This document shows positions 1-8,280 of a DNA stretch of 64,000 nucleotides, piece by piece. A program made the translations under genes and the position numbers. Below the pieces are notes generated by a model. It searched no databases. It worked only from the letters and a program-made list of their open reading frames with translations, and was not told the origin of the DNA. The stretch is taken from positions 62,001 to 126,000 of the forward strand of contig JAHBYV010000008.1 in the NCBI GenBank assembly GCA_019635795.1. The letters are read 5' to 3'. Each line of letters starts with the position of its first letter. Position 1 is the first letter of the stretch. Source of the DNA: Rhizobiaceae bacterium (GTDB lineage Bacteria; Pseudomonadota; Alphaproteobacteria; Rhizobiales; Rhizobiaceae).

Positions 1-168
1 CACGCCTTTGCGAGCCACCTTTTGCAGAACGGTGCTGATCTGCGTGCGGTTCAGCAATTACTCGGCCATTCCGACATTTCCACAACACAAATTTACACGC
101 ATGTGCTGGAAGAACGGCTTGTTAAGCTGGTTCAGGATCACCACCCGCTTGCCGACAAGGCAGGGTAA
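1..168 (+). CDS. xerD: Tyrosine recombinase XerD/XerC, C-terminal fragment
   Basis: This is the last 55 codons of a gene that enters from the left edge. Frame 1 is open to TAA at 166-168. It carries the C-terminal half of a tyrosine recombinase catalytic domain: an HAFASHLL segment, [15 protein letters not shown] with the conserved GH pair, and the Tyr nucleophile. Such enzymes resolve chromosome dimers at dif together with FtsK. The preference for XerD over XerC rests on the neighbouring accA, a linkage I associate with the Brucella group; the fragment alone cannot separate the two. The catalytic Arg and N-terminal domain lie outside the window. Confidence 0.85.
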   Translation, partial: HAFASHLLQNGADLRAVQQLLGHSDISTTQIYTHVLEERLVKLVQDHHPLADKAG

Positions 169-260
169 GGTTATGTCAGGCGAAATTTTCATTCTGGCAG
201 GAACTGAAATCCCGGCATTTCGGCTCTATATCCGGTAGAACTCCACGGGTTTGCGCAAGT

Positions 261-1211
261 ATGTATAATTATCTCGACTTTGAAAAGCCGGTCGCCGATC
301 TCGAAGGCAAGATCATCGAGTTGAAGAAGCTCGCGGAAAGCGGCGAGGCCGTCGATGTTGGAGACGAGATTGCGCGGCTTGAAAAGCGCTCGCAGGAAGC
401 GTTGAGCGATGTATATCGCGCGCTTACGCCCTGGCAGAAGGTGCAGGTAGCACGCCACCCCGACCGCCCGCATTGCATGGATTATATTGCCGGGCTCTTC
501 ACCGATTTCACCCCGCTTGCGGGTGACCGAGTCTTTGGCGAGGACGCGGCGATTGTTGGCGGCTTCGCACGGTTCAAAGGCCAGTCCATCGCCATTCTGG
601 GACAGGAAAAAGGCTCGGACACCAAAACGCGTCTCAAGCACAATTTCGGCTCTGCCCGCCCGGAAGGCTATCGCAAGGCCGTACGCATCATGGAACTGGC
701 CGATCGCTATGGCATTCCTCTGGTCACACTGGTTGACACCGCAGGGGCATATCCTGGTGTGGGTGCCGAAGAGCGCGGACAGGCAGAAGCTATTGCGCGA
801 TCCACGTCAGCCTGCCTTGCGCTGAAAGTGCCTTCCGTTTCCGTTATTCTTGGCGAGGGCGGGTCCGGTGGGGCAATCGCAATTGCGACTGCCAACCGCG
901 TCTATATGCTTGAGCACGCAATCTATTCCGTTATTTCGCCGGAGGGTGCGGCTTCAATTCTCTGGCGTGACACAACGCGCTCCAAGGATGCCGCAACGAA
1001 TATGCGTATCACGGCGCGCGACCTGCTTGAGATGAAGATCATCGACGGCATCATTCCCGAGCCTTTGGGCGGGGCGCACCGCGGGCGCGAGAAGGTTATC
1101 AGAGACGCTGGCGAACAGATCGACAAGGCGTTTCGAGACCTGATTGCGTCCAATGCTGATTTCAGGGAGCTACGCCGCGAGAAGTTTCTGGCGATGGGGC
1201 GCACCCTATAG
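261..1211 (+). CDS. accA: Acetyl-CoA carboxylase carboxyltransferase subunit alpha
   Basis: A 316-aa protein of the usual length for AccA. With AccD it transfers the carboxyl group from carboxybiotin-BCCP to acetyl-CoA, giving malonyl-CoA for fatty-acid synthesis in the cytoplasm. The N-terminal MYNYLDFEKPVADLEGKI helix is typical of alphaproteobacterial AccA. The crotonase-fold core is visible as LVDTAGAYPGVGAEERGQ followed by the glycine-rich GEGGSGGA and SVISPEGAASILW. The ATG at 261 opens directly on the conserved N terminus. It stands alone, 92 bases after the Xer stop, and the following 170 bases hold no gene. Confidence 0.97.
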   Translation: MYNYLDFEKPVADLEGKIIELKKLAESGEAVDVGDEIARLEKRSQEALSDVYRALTPWQKVQVARHPDRPHCMDYIAGLFTDFTPLAGDRVFGEDAAIVGGFARFKGQSIAILGQEKGSDTKTRLKHNFGSARPEGYRKAVRIMELADRYGIPLVTLVDTAGAYPGVGAEERGQAEAIARSTSACLALKVPSVSVILGEGGSGGAIAIATANRVYMLEHAIYSVISPEGAASILWRDTTRSKDAATNMRITARDLLEMKIIDGIIPEPLGGAHRGREKVIRDAGEQIDKAFRDLIASNADFRELRREKFLAMGRTL

Positions 1212-1380
1212 GTGGAAGCGCCGCGATCTTGCCACAAAATCGCCGCCTCGGCGGGTAAATGACTTGGATCGGGTTATTTGGGGATAAGTTGGCGGTAACG
1301 AGTTCTCAAGGTTAACAGTCTATCAGTGCGGGGATGGGCGAAGCCAAACGTTTCGCCGGGTAACAGATCGAAACGTCACA

Positions 1381-2709
1381 ATGTCAGCAAGACTGCTAAA
1401 AGCCGGTGCATTGGTTGCGATTCTTTTGCTCGCAGCCGGCTGCAATGAGAAATCTTCCTTCTCCGACCTTGCCAAACACGGCAAGCCGCACATCTCGTCA
1501 AAAACCCTCGCGGAGATGAAAAAGCAGGGGATGCCACTGTCCTCGCCTGTGGTGGCGCGCGTCTTCAAGGAAGAATCGAAAGTCGAAATCTGGAAGCAAA
1601 AGAGCAATGGACGTTATGGCCTGCTCGCGACCTATGACATTTGCAAATATTCCGGCCAGCTTGGCCCCAAATTCACCGAGGGCGATCGTCAGGCACCGGA
1701 GGGCTTCTACACCGTTCGCCCGGCGCAAATGAATCCCAATTCGCAATACCACCTGTCCTTCGATATTGGATATCCCAACGCATTTGACCGCGCGCATGGC
1801 CGAACCGGCTCCAACCTGATGGTTCATGGTGCCTGCTCATCCTCGGGCTGCTACTCCATGACGGACCCGCAAATCGAAGAGATTTACGCGATTGCACGCG
1901 AATCCTTCAAAGGCGGGCAGCAGGAGTTTCAGATTCAGGCCTATCCATTCCGCATGACCGCAGCCAATATGGCGCGCTACCACAAAGACCCGAACTTTGC
2001 CTTCTGGAAAAACCTCAAGGAAGGCTACGATATGTTCGAGATCACCAAGGTTCCTCCGAAGGTTGATGTCTGCGAAAAGCGTTATGTGTTCAACATGAAC
2101 GTTCCGCTGGGAACAACCATGTCACCAACAGGGGCCTGTCCGGCGGGAACAGTTCCCGACACGCTCAGCAGCGCGTATCAATCCTACCAGCAGAAATATG
2201 AGGCTGCTTTTGCCTCATCCATTGGCAAGGGTCCTGCACCAAAGGATTCGATCAACGGTATTCAAGAAGCGAATCTCGTGAAAGATTGGACCAAGCGCCG
2301 GGCGCGGGGCGAGCGCATCAGCATGGAGCCGCCTTCGATCGATGCCAATGGCAATGTTGTTGTGACATCACAGATGGGGCGCGCCAATACGGACGCAGGC
2401 CGCCGCCTTGCCGCAGCCGAAGCTGAGCAAGCCGCGAAGCAGCAGGAAGCCGAAGCAAAAAAGCGTGCTGAAGAGCAACGCGCCGCACAAATTGCAGAAG
2501 CAAAACGTTTGAAGGAAGAGCAGGCCAAAGCCGCAGCAGAAGCAGCAGAGGCCCCGACCGTCGAGTCGACCGCAGCTATCGCGCCTTTGCCAACACCAGC
2601 GGCAGAAACTGCGACCGCCGAAGCCGTGGCAGAAGCTCCTGCAGGCCAGGACGGCAATGGTATGATTGGCAATGTCCGCAAACGCCTTGGCAAGCTGTTT
2701 GGCGGCTGA
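1381..2709 (+). CDS. L,D-transpeptidase (YkuD) family lipoprotein
   Basis: A 442-aa exported protein. Residues 1-21 form a lipoprotein signal ending in LLAAGC, so Cys21 is the likely lipidation site. A YkuD-type L,D-transpeptidase domain spans roughly residues 55-190, with the HG-x4-SGC signature at about 149-157 and Cys157 as the expected nucleophile. Such enzymes make 3-3 crosslinks in peptidoglycan or attach proteins to it. After about residue 330 the chain becomes Ala/Glu/Lys-rich, with long charged heptad-like runs that look like a coiled-coil tail. The stop overlaps the start of the tusA-like gene by one base, so the two are probably cotranscribed. The substrate cannot be read from sequence. 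Confidence 0.88.
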   Translation: MSARLLKAGALVAILLLAAGCNEKSSFSDLAKHGKPHISSKTLAEMKKQGMPLSSPVVARVFKEESKVEIWKQKSNGRYGLLATYDICKYSGQLGPKFTEGDRQAPEGFYTVRPAQMNPNSQYHLSFDIGYPNAFDRAHGRTGSNLMVHGACSSSGCYSMTDPQIEEIYAIARESFKGGQQEFQIQAYPFRMTAANMARYHKDPNFAFWKNLKEGYDMFEITKVPPKVDVCEKRYVFNMNVPLGTTMSPTGACPAGTVPDTLSSAYQSYQQKYEAAFASSIGKGPAPKDSINGIQEANLVKDWTKRRARGERISMEPPSIDANGNVVVTSQMGRANTDAGRRLAAAEAEQAAKQQEAEAKKRAEEQRAAQIAEAKRLKEEQAKAAAEAAEAPTVESTAAIAPLPTPAAETATAEAVAEAPAGQDGNGMIGNVRKRLGKLFGG

Positions 2710-2942
2710 TGAGTGACATTCCGGTCTATGATTTGAAAGGGCTGAACTGCCCTTTGCCCGTACTGAAAGCACGTCGCCGATTAGCTGATATGCAACTCGG
2801 TGAAAGGCTTTGGCTGGAGACGACTGACCCGCTAGCCGTCATTGACATACCGGCATTCTGCCGCGAAGCGGGCCACAATCTCGTGGAAGCACAGTCGCAA
2901 ACGGGAGGCCATCGGTTCCTGATCGAGCGCGGTGAAGTCTGA
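2709..2942 (+). CDS. TusA-like sulfurtransferase / sulfur carrier protein
   Basis: A 77-aa protein of the TusA/SirA/YedF family. The hallmark LKGLNCPLPVLKARR is near the N terminus, with the persulfide-carrying Cys in the CPxP motif. Members relay sulfur to tRNA thiolation, molybdenum cofactor synthesis or sulfur metabolism. Its ATG shares one base with the stop of the upstream L,D-transpeptidase gene, which implies translational coupling. The stop abuts the converging cobW-type gene with no spare base. The specific acceptor is unknown, so no symbol is given. Confidence 0.88.
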   Translation: MSDIPVYDLKGLNCPLPVLKARRRLADMQLGERLWLETTDPLAVIDIPAFCREAGHNLVEAQSQTGGHRFLIERGEV

Positions 2943-4037
2943 CTATAGCCCGGCTATCGCCAACGGATTGTCCTGCGTGGCAGCGCGGTCCGGCTGATCT
3001 ACCCCCGGCTGGTTTGTGACGGCAGCAAAAAGCCGGCGCACATGATCTTCCGACAAATCAATACCAATGACGACCAATCTCGTGCCGCGTGTTTCATCTG
3101 GCCATTGCGGCAGCCAGGCGGGCGGATGAAACACCTTTTGCACGGCGTGGATCACCAGAGGTTGGGCTGGCCGCTCAGCAATCTCAACAATTCCCTTCAA
3201 CCGCAGCAACGCGTCTCCGTGAACGTTTCTCAATAGATCGAGAAACGTCTCAAGCGCGCTGAACGGCAAGGGATCGTCATGGCGCAAGGAAATCGATGAA
3301 ATCCGGTCATCATGCGTGTGATGATGGTGACTGCCATGATCGTGGTCACCATGTGCATGGCTGTGGTGGTGATCATCATGCGCCTCCCCCAGCCAACGCT
3401 TTACATCAGCAGTCTTTGTTTCCGGATCATACAGACCGCACCCCGTGATAATTGGCGCGAGCAATTCCGCATCGGTCGTATAAACAAGCGCACCGGGATT
3501 GATCTGCTCCAGCCTTTCACGCAGCGCAATCGCGCTTTCTGCAATATCCGTCTTGCTGAGAAGCAGTCGATCTGCGACCGCCACCTGCTTCACGGCTTGT
3601 TCGTGCGCGTCCAGCGTCGCCGATCCGTTTACTGCATCCACCACGGTCACGACCCCGTCGAGCCGATAAGCCTGAAAAAGCGCCGGATGGGCCATCAGCG
3701 ATTGCAGCACCGGCACCGGATCGGCAAGACCTGTGGTTTCAATGATAACACGGCGCAGATTGCCAATTCGGCCAGTCTGCATTCGGTCCATCAGGTCAGC
3801 GAGCGTGTCGACCAGTTCGCCTCGAACGGTGCAGCAAAGGCAACCGTCCGCGAGTTCGATAACACCATCCGTTGCCTGCTCTACAAGCAAATGATCGATG
3901 GAGACATCACCGAATTCATTGATGATGACTGCTGTGTCTGACATGGCCGGCTCTTTGAGCAGGCGATTGAGAATCGTGGTTTTCCCCGCGCCAAGAAAAC
4001 CCGTCAGAACAGAAACAGAGACCGGTTCGAAACTCAT
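2943..4037 (-). CDS. CobW/COG0523-family GTPase, probable metal chaperone
   Basis: A 364-aa G3E-family GTPase. Walker A GFLGAGKTT is at residues 13-21 and the family CxCC metal-binding motif is at 66-69 (GCLCCT). Near residues 220-245 lies a His/Asp-rich linker with more than a dozen histidines, and a CobW C-terminal domain follows. COG0523 proteins insert or traffic metals, usually zinc or cobalt. The His-rich loop and absence of nearby cobalamin genes favour zinc, which is an inference. The ATG lies inside the end of the DD-carboxypeptidase gene with a 4-base ATGA overlap, so the two are coupled. No Zur-like palindrome was seen upstream. Confidence 0.9.
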   Translation of the reverse strand: MSFEPVSVSVLTGFLGAGKTTILNRLLKEPAMSDTAVIINEFGDVSIDHLLVEQATDGVIELADGCLCCTVRGELVDTLADLMDRMQTGRIGNLRRVIIETTGLADPVPVLQSLMAHPALFQAYRLDGVVTVVDAVNGSATLDAHEQAVKQVAVADRLLLSKTDIAESAIALRERLEQINPGALVYTTDAELLAPIITGCGLYDPETKTADVKRWLGEAHDDHHHSHAHGDHDHGSHHHHTHDDRISSISLRHDDPLPFSALETFLDLLRNVHGDALLRLKGIVEIAERPAQPLVIHAVQKVFHPPAWLPQWPDETRGTRLVVIGIDLSEDHVRRLFAAVTNQPGVDQPDRAATQDNPLAIAGL

Positions 4038-5185
4038 TTGGAAGGCTCGCCAGATGCGCCGGAATCTCCCTGAACGGCAACGCTATATCCAGCTGGCGCG
4101 GGAATATCAGGACGCCAGGATGGAAGCGGCACGTCAGCCACATCTTCGTCCTCCTGACCACGGCGCGCCAGCGGAACAGGTCCGGTCGCTCCGCCAAGGC
4201 CAACTTCCACAAGCTTTGCCGGCCGGTCGAGCTTCTTCTTGAAACGCGAATTAGCCTGTTCTTGTGCCTGCTCGCTGGGTTGCTCCTGCTTTGCACCCTT
4301 AACAGGCGTCGGGCATATGATGGGACGCTGGTTTACCGGCTCCCGAGACGCATCACCATAGAATGGCAATGCTGCGACTATCTGCGCCCCAGCTTGCGGA
4401 TTCGCGAAACCTTCATCCAGCATGGCTGCGGCGGCCTCGGCACGGCTGTGCGCATTTTTTGAGCCAAGCACAATGGCGACCAGCGTGCGCCCGTTGCGCG
4501 TTGCAGAACCGATAAGGTTGAAACCGGATTCGCACACGAACCCCGTCTTCATGCCATCTGCGCCTTCATACCGGCCAATCAGCAGATTGAAGTTGTTCAG
4601 GGCACGCTTGCCCACTCGCAAACCCTCAATGCTGTAGTAGCCGCTATATTGCGGATAATCTCGACGCATCGCCATAACGAGCAAGGCCTGATCGCGCGCC
4701 GTTGTAAACTGGTCGGGAGAAAACAACCCGTTTGGATTGGAATAATGCGTGTCAGTCATGCCGAGCCGTGCAGCTTCGCGGTTCATCCGCTGGGCAAACA
4801 GTTCCTGCGAACCACCGATATTTTCGCCAATCGCCATAGCAATATCGTTCGTGGATCTGACGAGCATCATCTTGAGCGCATTATCAAGAGTGACAACCGA
4901 TCCGGGCTTGAACCCGATCTTGGCGGGAATTTGCGAGGCGGCTTTCCTGGAAATGCGTATGGGTGAATCAAGCTGGACTTCGCCAGCCTCAATCGCGCGA
5001 AACGCTACATAAGCTGTCATGAGCTTCGTAAGTGAGGCCGGATACCACCGCTTGAACGCATCCTGATGCTGCAGCACGCGTCCGCTATTCAGATCAAACA
5101 ACATGGACGGATTAGCTGCAGCAGGTCCAGCCGAGGCAAGGGCCACTGCGAGGAGCGCCATGCGCATAATGTTGTTAATTCGCAT
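4034..5185 (-). CDS. D-alanyl-D-alanine carboxypeptidase (penicillin-binding protein, S11 family)
   Basis: A serine DD-carboxypeptidase of about 383 aa that trims the terminal D-Ala from peptidoglycan stem peptides in the periplasm. A signal peptide (MALLAVALASAGPAAA) precedes the three active-site motifs in order: SLTK, STN (LVRSTNDIAM) and KTG (ADGMKTGFV). The C-terminal 100 residues are low-complexity and rich in Pro, Gln and Lys, unlike the compact DacA/DacC tail. The reading frame extends to a TTG at 5191, but ATG at 5185 has the better spaced upstream GGAA. It overlaps the CobW-type gene by four bases. Confidence 0.9.
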   Translation of the reverse strand: MRINNIMRMALLAVALASAGPAAANPSMLFDLNSGRVLQHQDAFKRWYPASLTKLMTAYVAFRAIEAGEVQLDSPIRISRKAASQIPAKIGFKPGSVVTLDNALKMMLVRSTNDIAMAIGENIGGSQELFAQRMNREAARLGMTDTHYSNPNGLFSPDQFTTARDQALLVMAMRRDYPQYSGYYSIEGLRVGKRALNNFNLLIGRYEGADGMKTGFVCESGFNLIGSATRNGRTLVAIVLGSKNAHSRAEAAAAMLDEGFANPQAGAQIVAALPFYGDASREPVNQRPIICPTPVKGAKQEQPSEQAQEQANSRFKKKLDRPAKLVEVGLGGATGPVPLARRGQEDEDVADVPLPSWRPDIPAPAGYSVAVQGDSGASGEPSK

Positions 5186-5340
5186 TCGCAATTCCGATAT
5201 CGTATTCGCAGGGGGCCAGAAGCTTTTGCCCAGCCACTTTCGGTAAGGCCGGCTTGGGTGCTATCTACCCTATGTGACACGAAAATGGCAGATGGTTCGT
5301 GTCCTTACGCCTGAATACAGTCTGACAAGTGAGTGAAGAC

Positions 5341-6504
5341 ATGCCTATTATCAACCGCGCAGCGGATTTGCAGCAGGAAGTCTCGCAATGGCGCCATCAC
5401 CTTCACCGCAACCCGGAGCTGATGTTCGATGTATTCGAAACGGCGGATTTTGTGGCGACCAAGCTAACCGAATTCGGCTGCGATGAGGTTGTGCGAGGGT
5501 TGGGCCGCACCGGCGTCGTCGGCATCATAAAAGGCGCGAAAGGCGAAGGCGAGACAATTGGGCTACGGGCAGACATGGATGCTTTGCCCATCACCGAGGC
5601 CACGGGCAAACCGTATATGTCGACGAACACGGGAAAGATGCACGCCTGCGGCCATGACGGACACACCGCAATGTTGCTGGGAGCTGCAAAATACCTTGCG
5701 CAGACACGTAATTTCGCCGGTCGCATCGCACTTATCTTCCAGCCTGCGGAAGAAGGCGGCGGCGGCGGAAATGAAATGATCAAGGACGGGCTGATGGACC
5801 GCTTCGGGATTTCGCAGGTGTATGGCATGCACAACATGCCGGGTTTGCCTGTCGGACAATTTGCCATCCGTCCCGGCCCTATTATGGCTGCAACTGCGGA
5901 ATTCACGATCCACATACATGGGCGAGGTGGCCATGCTGCCATGCCGCACATGGGAATAGACCCGATTGTTATTGGATCGCAGCTCGTGACAGCCCTTCAA
6001 ACTATAGCTTCACGCACCACAAATCCGCTGGAATCGGTGGTGGTTTCGGTGACAAAGTTTCACGGAGGCGATGCCTATAATGTTATTCCCGAGACTGTAG
6101 AGCTTGCAGGAACTGTGCGTACCCTGAAAGAAGATGTCGCCAAGCGCACTGAGGAGCGCTTGCACCAAATCTGCGAGGGACTTGCGCTGGCCAATAATGC
6201 GAAGATCGAGCTTGATTTCGACCCCAACTATCCGGTCACGGTCAACCATCCGGAGCAAACTGTTTTCTCGGGGAACATCGCAGCAGAAATTGCAGGCGAA
6301 CAGGGCGTTATCCGCAACATCCAGCCATTGATGGGAGGGGAAGATTTTTCCTATATGCTCCGCGCACGCCCCGGCGCGTTCATCTTTCTCGGCAATGGCG
6401 ACAGCGCCAACCTCCACCACCCCGCATACGACTTCAACGACGAGGCTATTCCCTATGGAATCAGCTATTGGGTCCGGCTGGCAGAAGCGGCACTTGAGAG
6501 ATAG
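5341..6504 (+). CDS. M20 family amidohydrolase (hippurate hydrolase/IAA-amino acid hydrolase type)
   Basis: A 387-aa metallopeptidase-fold amidohydrolase. RADMDALP and the metal-site segment MHACGHDGHTAM are followed by PAEEGGGGG and, near the C terminus, MGGEDFSYML. These match the M20D group, which cleaves N-acyl or N-aryl amino acids such as hippurate or N-acetyl amino acids. A GTG at 5329 would add four residues; ATG at 5341 was chosen because a GTGAAG precedes it. It is monocistronic, divergent from the carboxypeptidase, and followed by a tRNA gene. The physiological substrate cannot be determined from sequence. Confidence 0.9.
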   Translation: MPIINRAADLQQEVSQWRHHLHRNPELMFDVFETADFVATKLTEFGCDEVVRGLGRTGVVGIIKGAKGEGETIGLRADMDALPITEATGKPYMSTNTGKMHACGHDGHTAMLLGAAKYLAQTRNFAGRIALIFQPAEEGGGGGNEMIKDGLMDRFGISQVYGMHNMPGLPVGQFAIRPGPIMAATAEFTIHIHGRGGHAAMPHMGIDPIVIGSQLVTALQTIASRTTNPLESVVVSVTKFHGGDAYNVIPETVELAGTVRTLKEDVAKRTEERLHQICEGLALANNAKIELDFDPNYPVTVNHPEQTVFSGNIAAEIAGEQGVIRNIQPLMGGEDFSYMLRARPGAFIFLGNGDSANLHHPAYDFNDEAIPYGISYWVRLAEAALER

Positions 6505-6556
6505 GTTATAGAGGCCATTGTCGAGCGCGCCCGAACCAGTTATGTGGAAGCGCAGT

Positions 6557-6633
6557 GGTCCCGTAGCTCAGTAGGATAGAGCGGCAGATTCCTAATCTGT
6601 AGGTCGCAGGTTCGATTCCTGCCGGGATCACCA
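6557..6633 (+). tRNA. tRNA-Arg (anticodon CCT)
   Basis: A cloverleaf can be drawn directly. The acceptor pairs GGTCCCG with CGGGATC, the D stem is GCTC/GAGC, and the anticodon stem GCAGA/TCTGT closes a loop TTCCTAA with anticodon CCT. The T arm has GTTCGATTC, and the discriminator A is followed by an encoded CCA. It reads AGG arginine codons. About 120 bases without a gene follow. Confidence 0.95.
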
Positions 6634-6808
6634 CTTCAAGAGTTTCACTAAATTGCATAGCTATTCTGCGCTAGGCATCACCGTGCAAGCCTGCCGGCAG
6701 TTTAAGCAGATTGTATAAAATTAGGTCAGTAATGCTGACCTCTCTTGCAGCATGGGTGCCTATCTTCTATGCACGCAGCATATATCACTTACATACCCAT
6801 CAGGAGCA

Positions 6809-8077
6809 ATGATGCAGGAAGACAACCTTCTCGACCACGCCCTAGTTCGTCTTGATGAGGCGGCTGCCCATCTCAACATCGACCCGGATGTGATAGAGAA
6901 GCTGAAATACGCTCGAGAAACCACCAAAGTGCGGCTCATGATCCGCATGGACGATGGCTCGCGAAAATCCTTCCTCGCTTGGCGCTGCCGCTATGATGAT
7001 ACCCGCGGCCCGACCAAAGGCGGCATTCGCTTCCATCCAGAATCGACTATCGATGAGGTGGAAACGCTGGCGTTCTGGATGACGTTCAAGTGCGCCGTCA
7101 TGAACCTGCCTTACGGTGGTGGCAAAGGCGCCGTTCAGGTCGATCCGCGCAAATTGTCCAAAGCTGAGCTCGAGCGGCTTTCACGCGCCTACATTCAGGC
7201 GTTTGCCAGGATTATAGGCCCGGACCGCGACATTCCTGCACCCGACGTCTATACTAATTCGATGATTATGGGCTGGATGGCCGATGAATACGCGCAGATT
7301 GTCGGGCAAGCCGAGCCTGCCGTCATAACAGGCAAGCCTATCGCCCTCGGCGGCTCTCTTGGCAGAGGCGACGCGACCGCACGCGGCGGCTACTATCTCG
7401 TCCGCGATCTGGCAGAGAATCTGGGCCTACGTGGATCCATGCGCATCGCGGTGCAGGGCTTTGGGAACGCTGGCCAGCATATCGCCAAATTGCTCGGAGC
7501 TGACGGTCACAAGATTATCGCGGTTACCGATTCTGAAGGCGGCGTGAAATCCGAAGCAGGACTTGATGTCGATCTGCTGATTGCGACAAAGAATGCCGGG
7601 AAATCGGTGGCAAGCACCGTCGGCAAAAGCGGGCATGAATTCCTGTCGCCGGCAGAGCTGGTTGGCGTGGATTGCGATCTTCTGGTTCCCGCAGCCTTGG
7701 AAAACATGATCACCGTTGAGAATGCCGCATCTGTAAAGGCAAAACTGATCCTCGAACTTGCAAACGGACCTGTGACGCCAGAAGCTGACCGCGTCCTCGC
7801 CACCCAGGGCGTAACAGTTCTCCCGGACATTCTTGCAAATGCTGGCGGCGTGACCGTTTCCTATTTTGAATGGGTCCAGAATCGGCAAGGCTATTATTGG
7901 TCGGTAGAAGAAATTCACCAACGTCTTCAGACCATTATGGAGCGCGAAGGCCGGGCGATCTGGGATATCGCGCAGGACAAGAACGTAACAATGCGTGTTG
8001 CCGCCTACATACACGCGCTGGGTCGTCTGGCTGAGGCAATTGAAGCGCACGGCACGCAGAGCTTCTTCGATAGCTAA
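6809..8077 (+). CDS. Glu/Leu/Phe/Val family dehydrogenase (glutamate dehydrogenase)
   Basis: A hexameric amino-acid dehydrogenase of about 422 aa that interconverts glutamate and 2-oxoglutarate with NAD(P)H. The substrate-binding PYGGGKGAVQVDP segment carries the catalytic Lys, PAPDVYTN follows, and the Rossmann motif is VQGFGNAGQH. The C terminus has LANGPVTPEAD and LPDILANAGGVTVSYFEWVQN, as in GDH. The open frame extends to 6752, but CAGGAG at 6801-6806 fits a start at the tandem ATGs 6809/6812, and the family N terminus begins there. It is monocistronic. Leucine or phenylalanine dehydrogenase activity is less likely, given the length. Confidence 0.9.
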   Translation: MMQEDNLLDHALVRLDEAAAHLNIDPDVIEKLKYARETTKVRLMIRMDDGSRKSFLAWRCRYDDTRGPTKGGIRFHPESTIDEVETLAFWMTFKCAVMNLPYGGGKGAVQVDPRKLSKAELERLSRAYIQAFARIIGPDRDIPAPDVYTNSMIMGWMADEYAQIVGQAEPAVITGKPIALGGSLGRGDATARGGYYLVRDLAENLGLRGSMRIAVQGFGNAGQHIAKLLGADGHKIIAVTDSEGGVKSEAGLDVDLLIATKNAGKSVASTVGKSGHEFLSPAELVGVDCDLLVPAALENMITVENAASVKAKLILELANGPVTPEADRVLATQGVTVLPDILANAGGVTVSYFEWVQNRQGYYWSVEEIHQRLQTIMEREGRAIWDIAQDKNVTMRVAAYIHALGRLAEAIEAHGTQSFFDS

Positions 8078-8280
8078 TTGAGATGGTTGAGACCGGAGAA
8101 TGCTCGCTTCCAGGCTGCACATCCGGTCTGAGGCATGACTTCTGCGGGGCGCGACAGCGCCTCGCATTCCATAATCAGATTACACCAAAGCTTTGCATCG
8201 GGTAAATTTAACATTCCCGCGAGTGGCTCGATTCTCAGTATAACTTGCTGTAGAATATTCGAACGTGAGGGGGAGCGAAG

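Noticed and set aside
3312-3941. 209-residue plus-strand frame opposite the CobW-type gene
   Set aside because: Its unusual Met/Val-rich start is the antisense reading of the His codons in the CobW linker. No ribosome binding site or similarity.
6557-6633. tRNA-Arg as an attachment site for an integrated element
   Set aside because: No partial repeat of the tRNA 3' end, no integrase and no foreign gene content was seen on either side.
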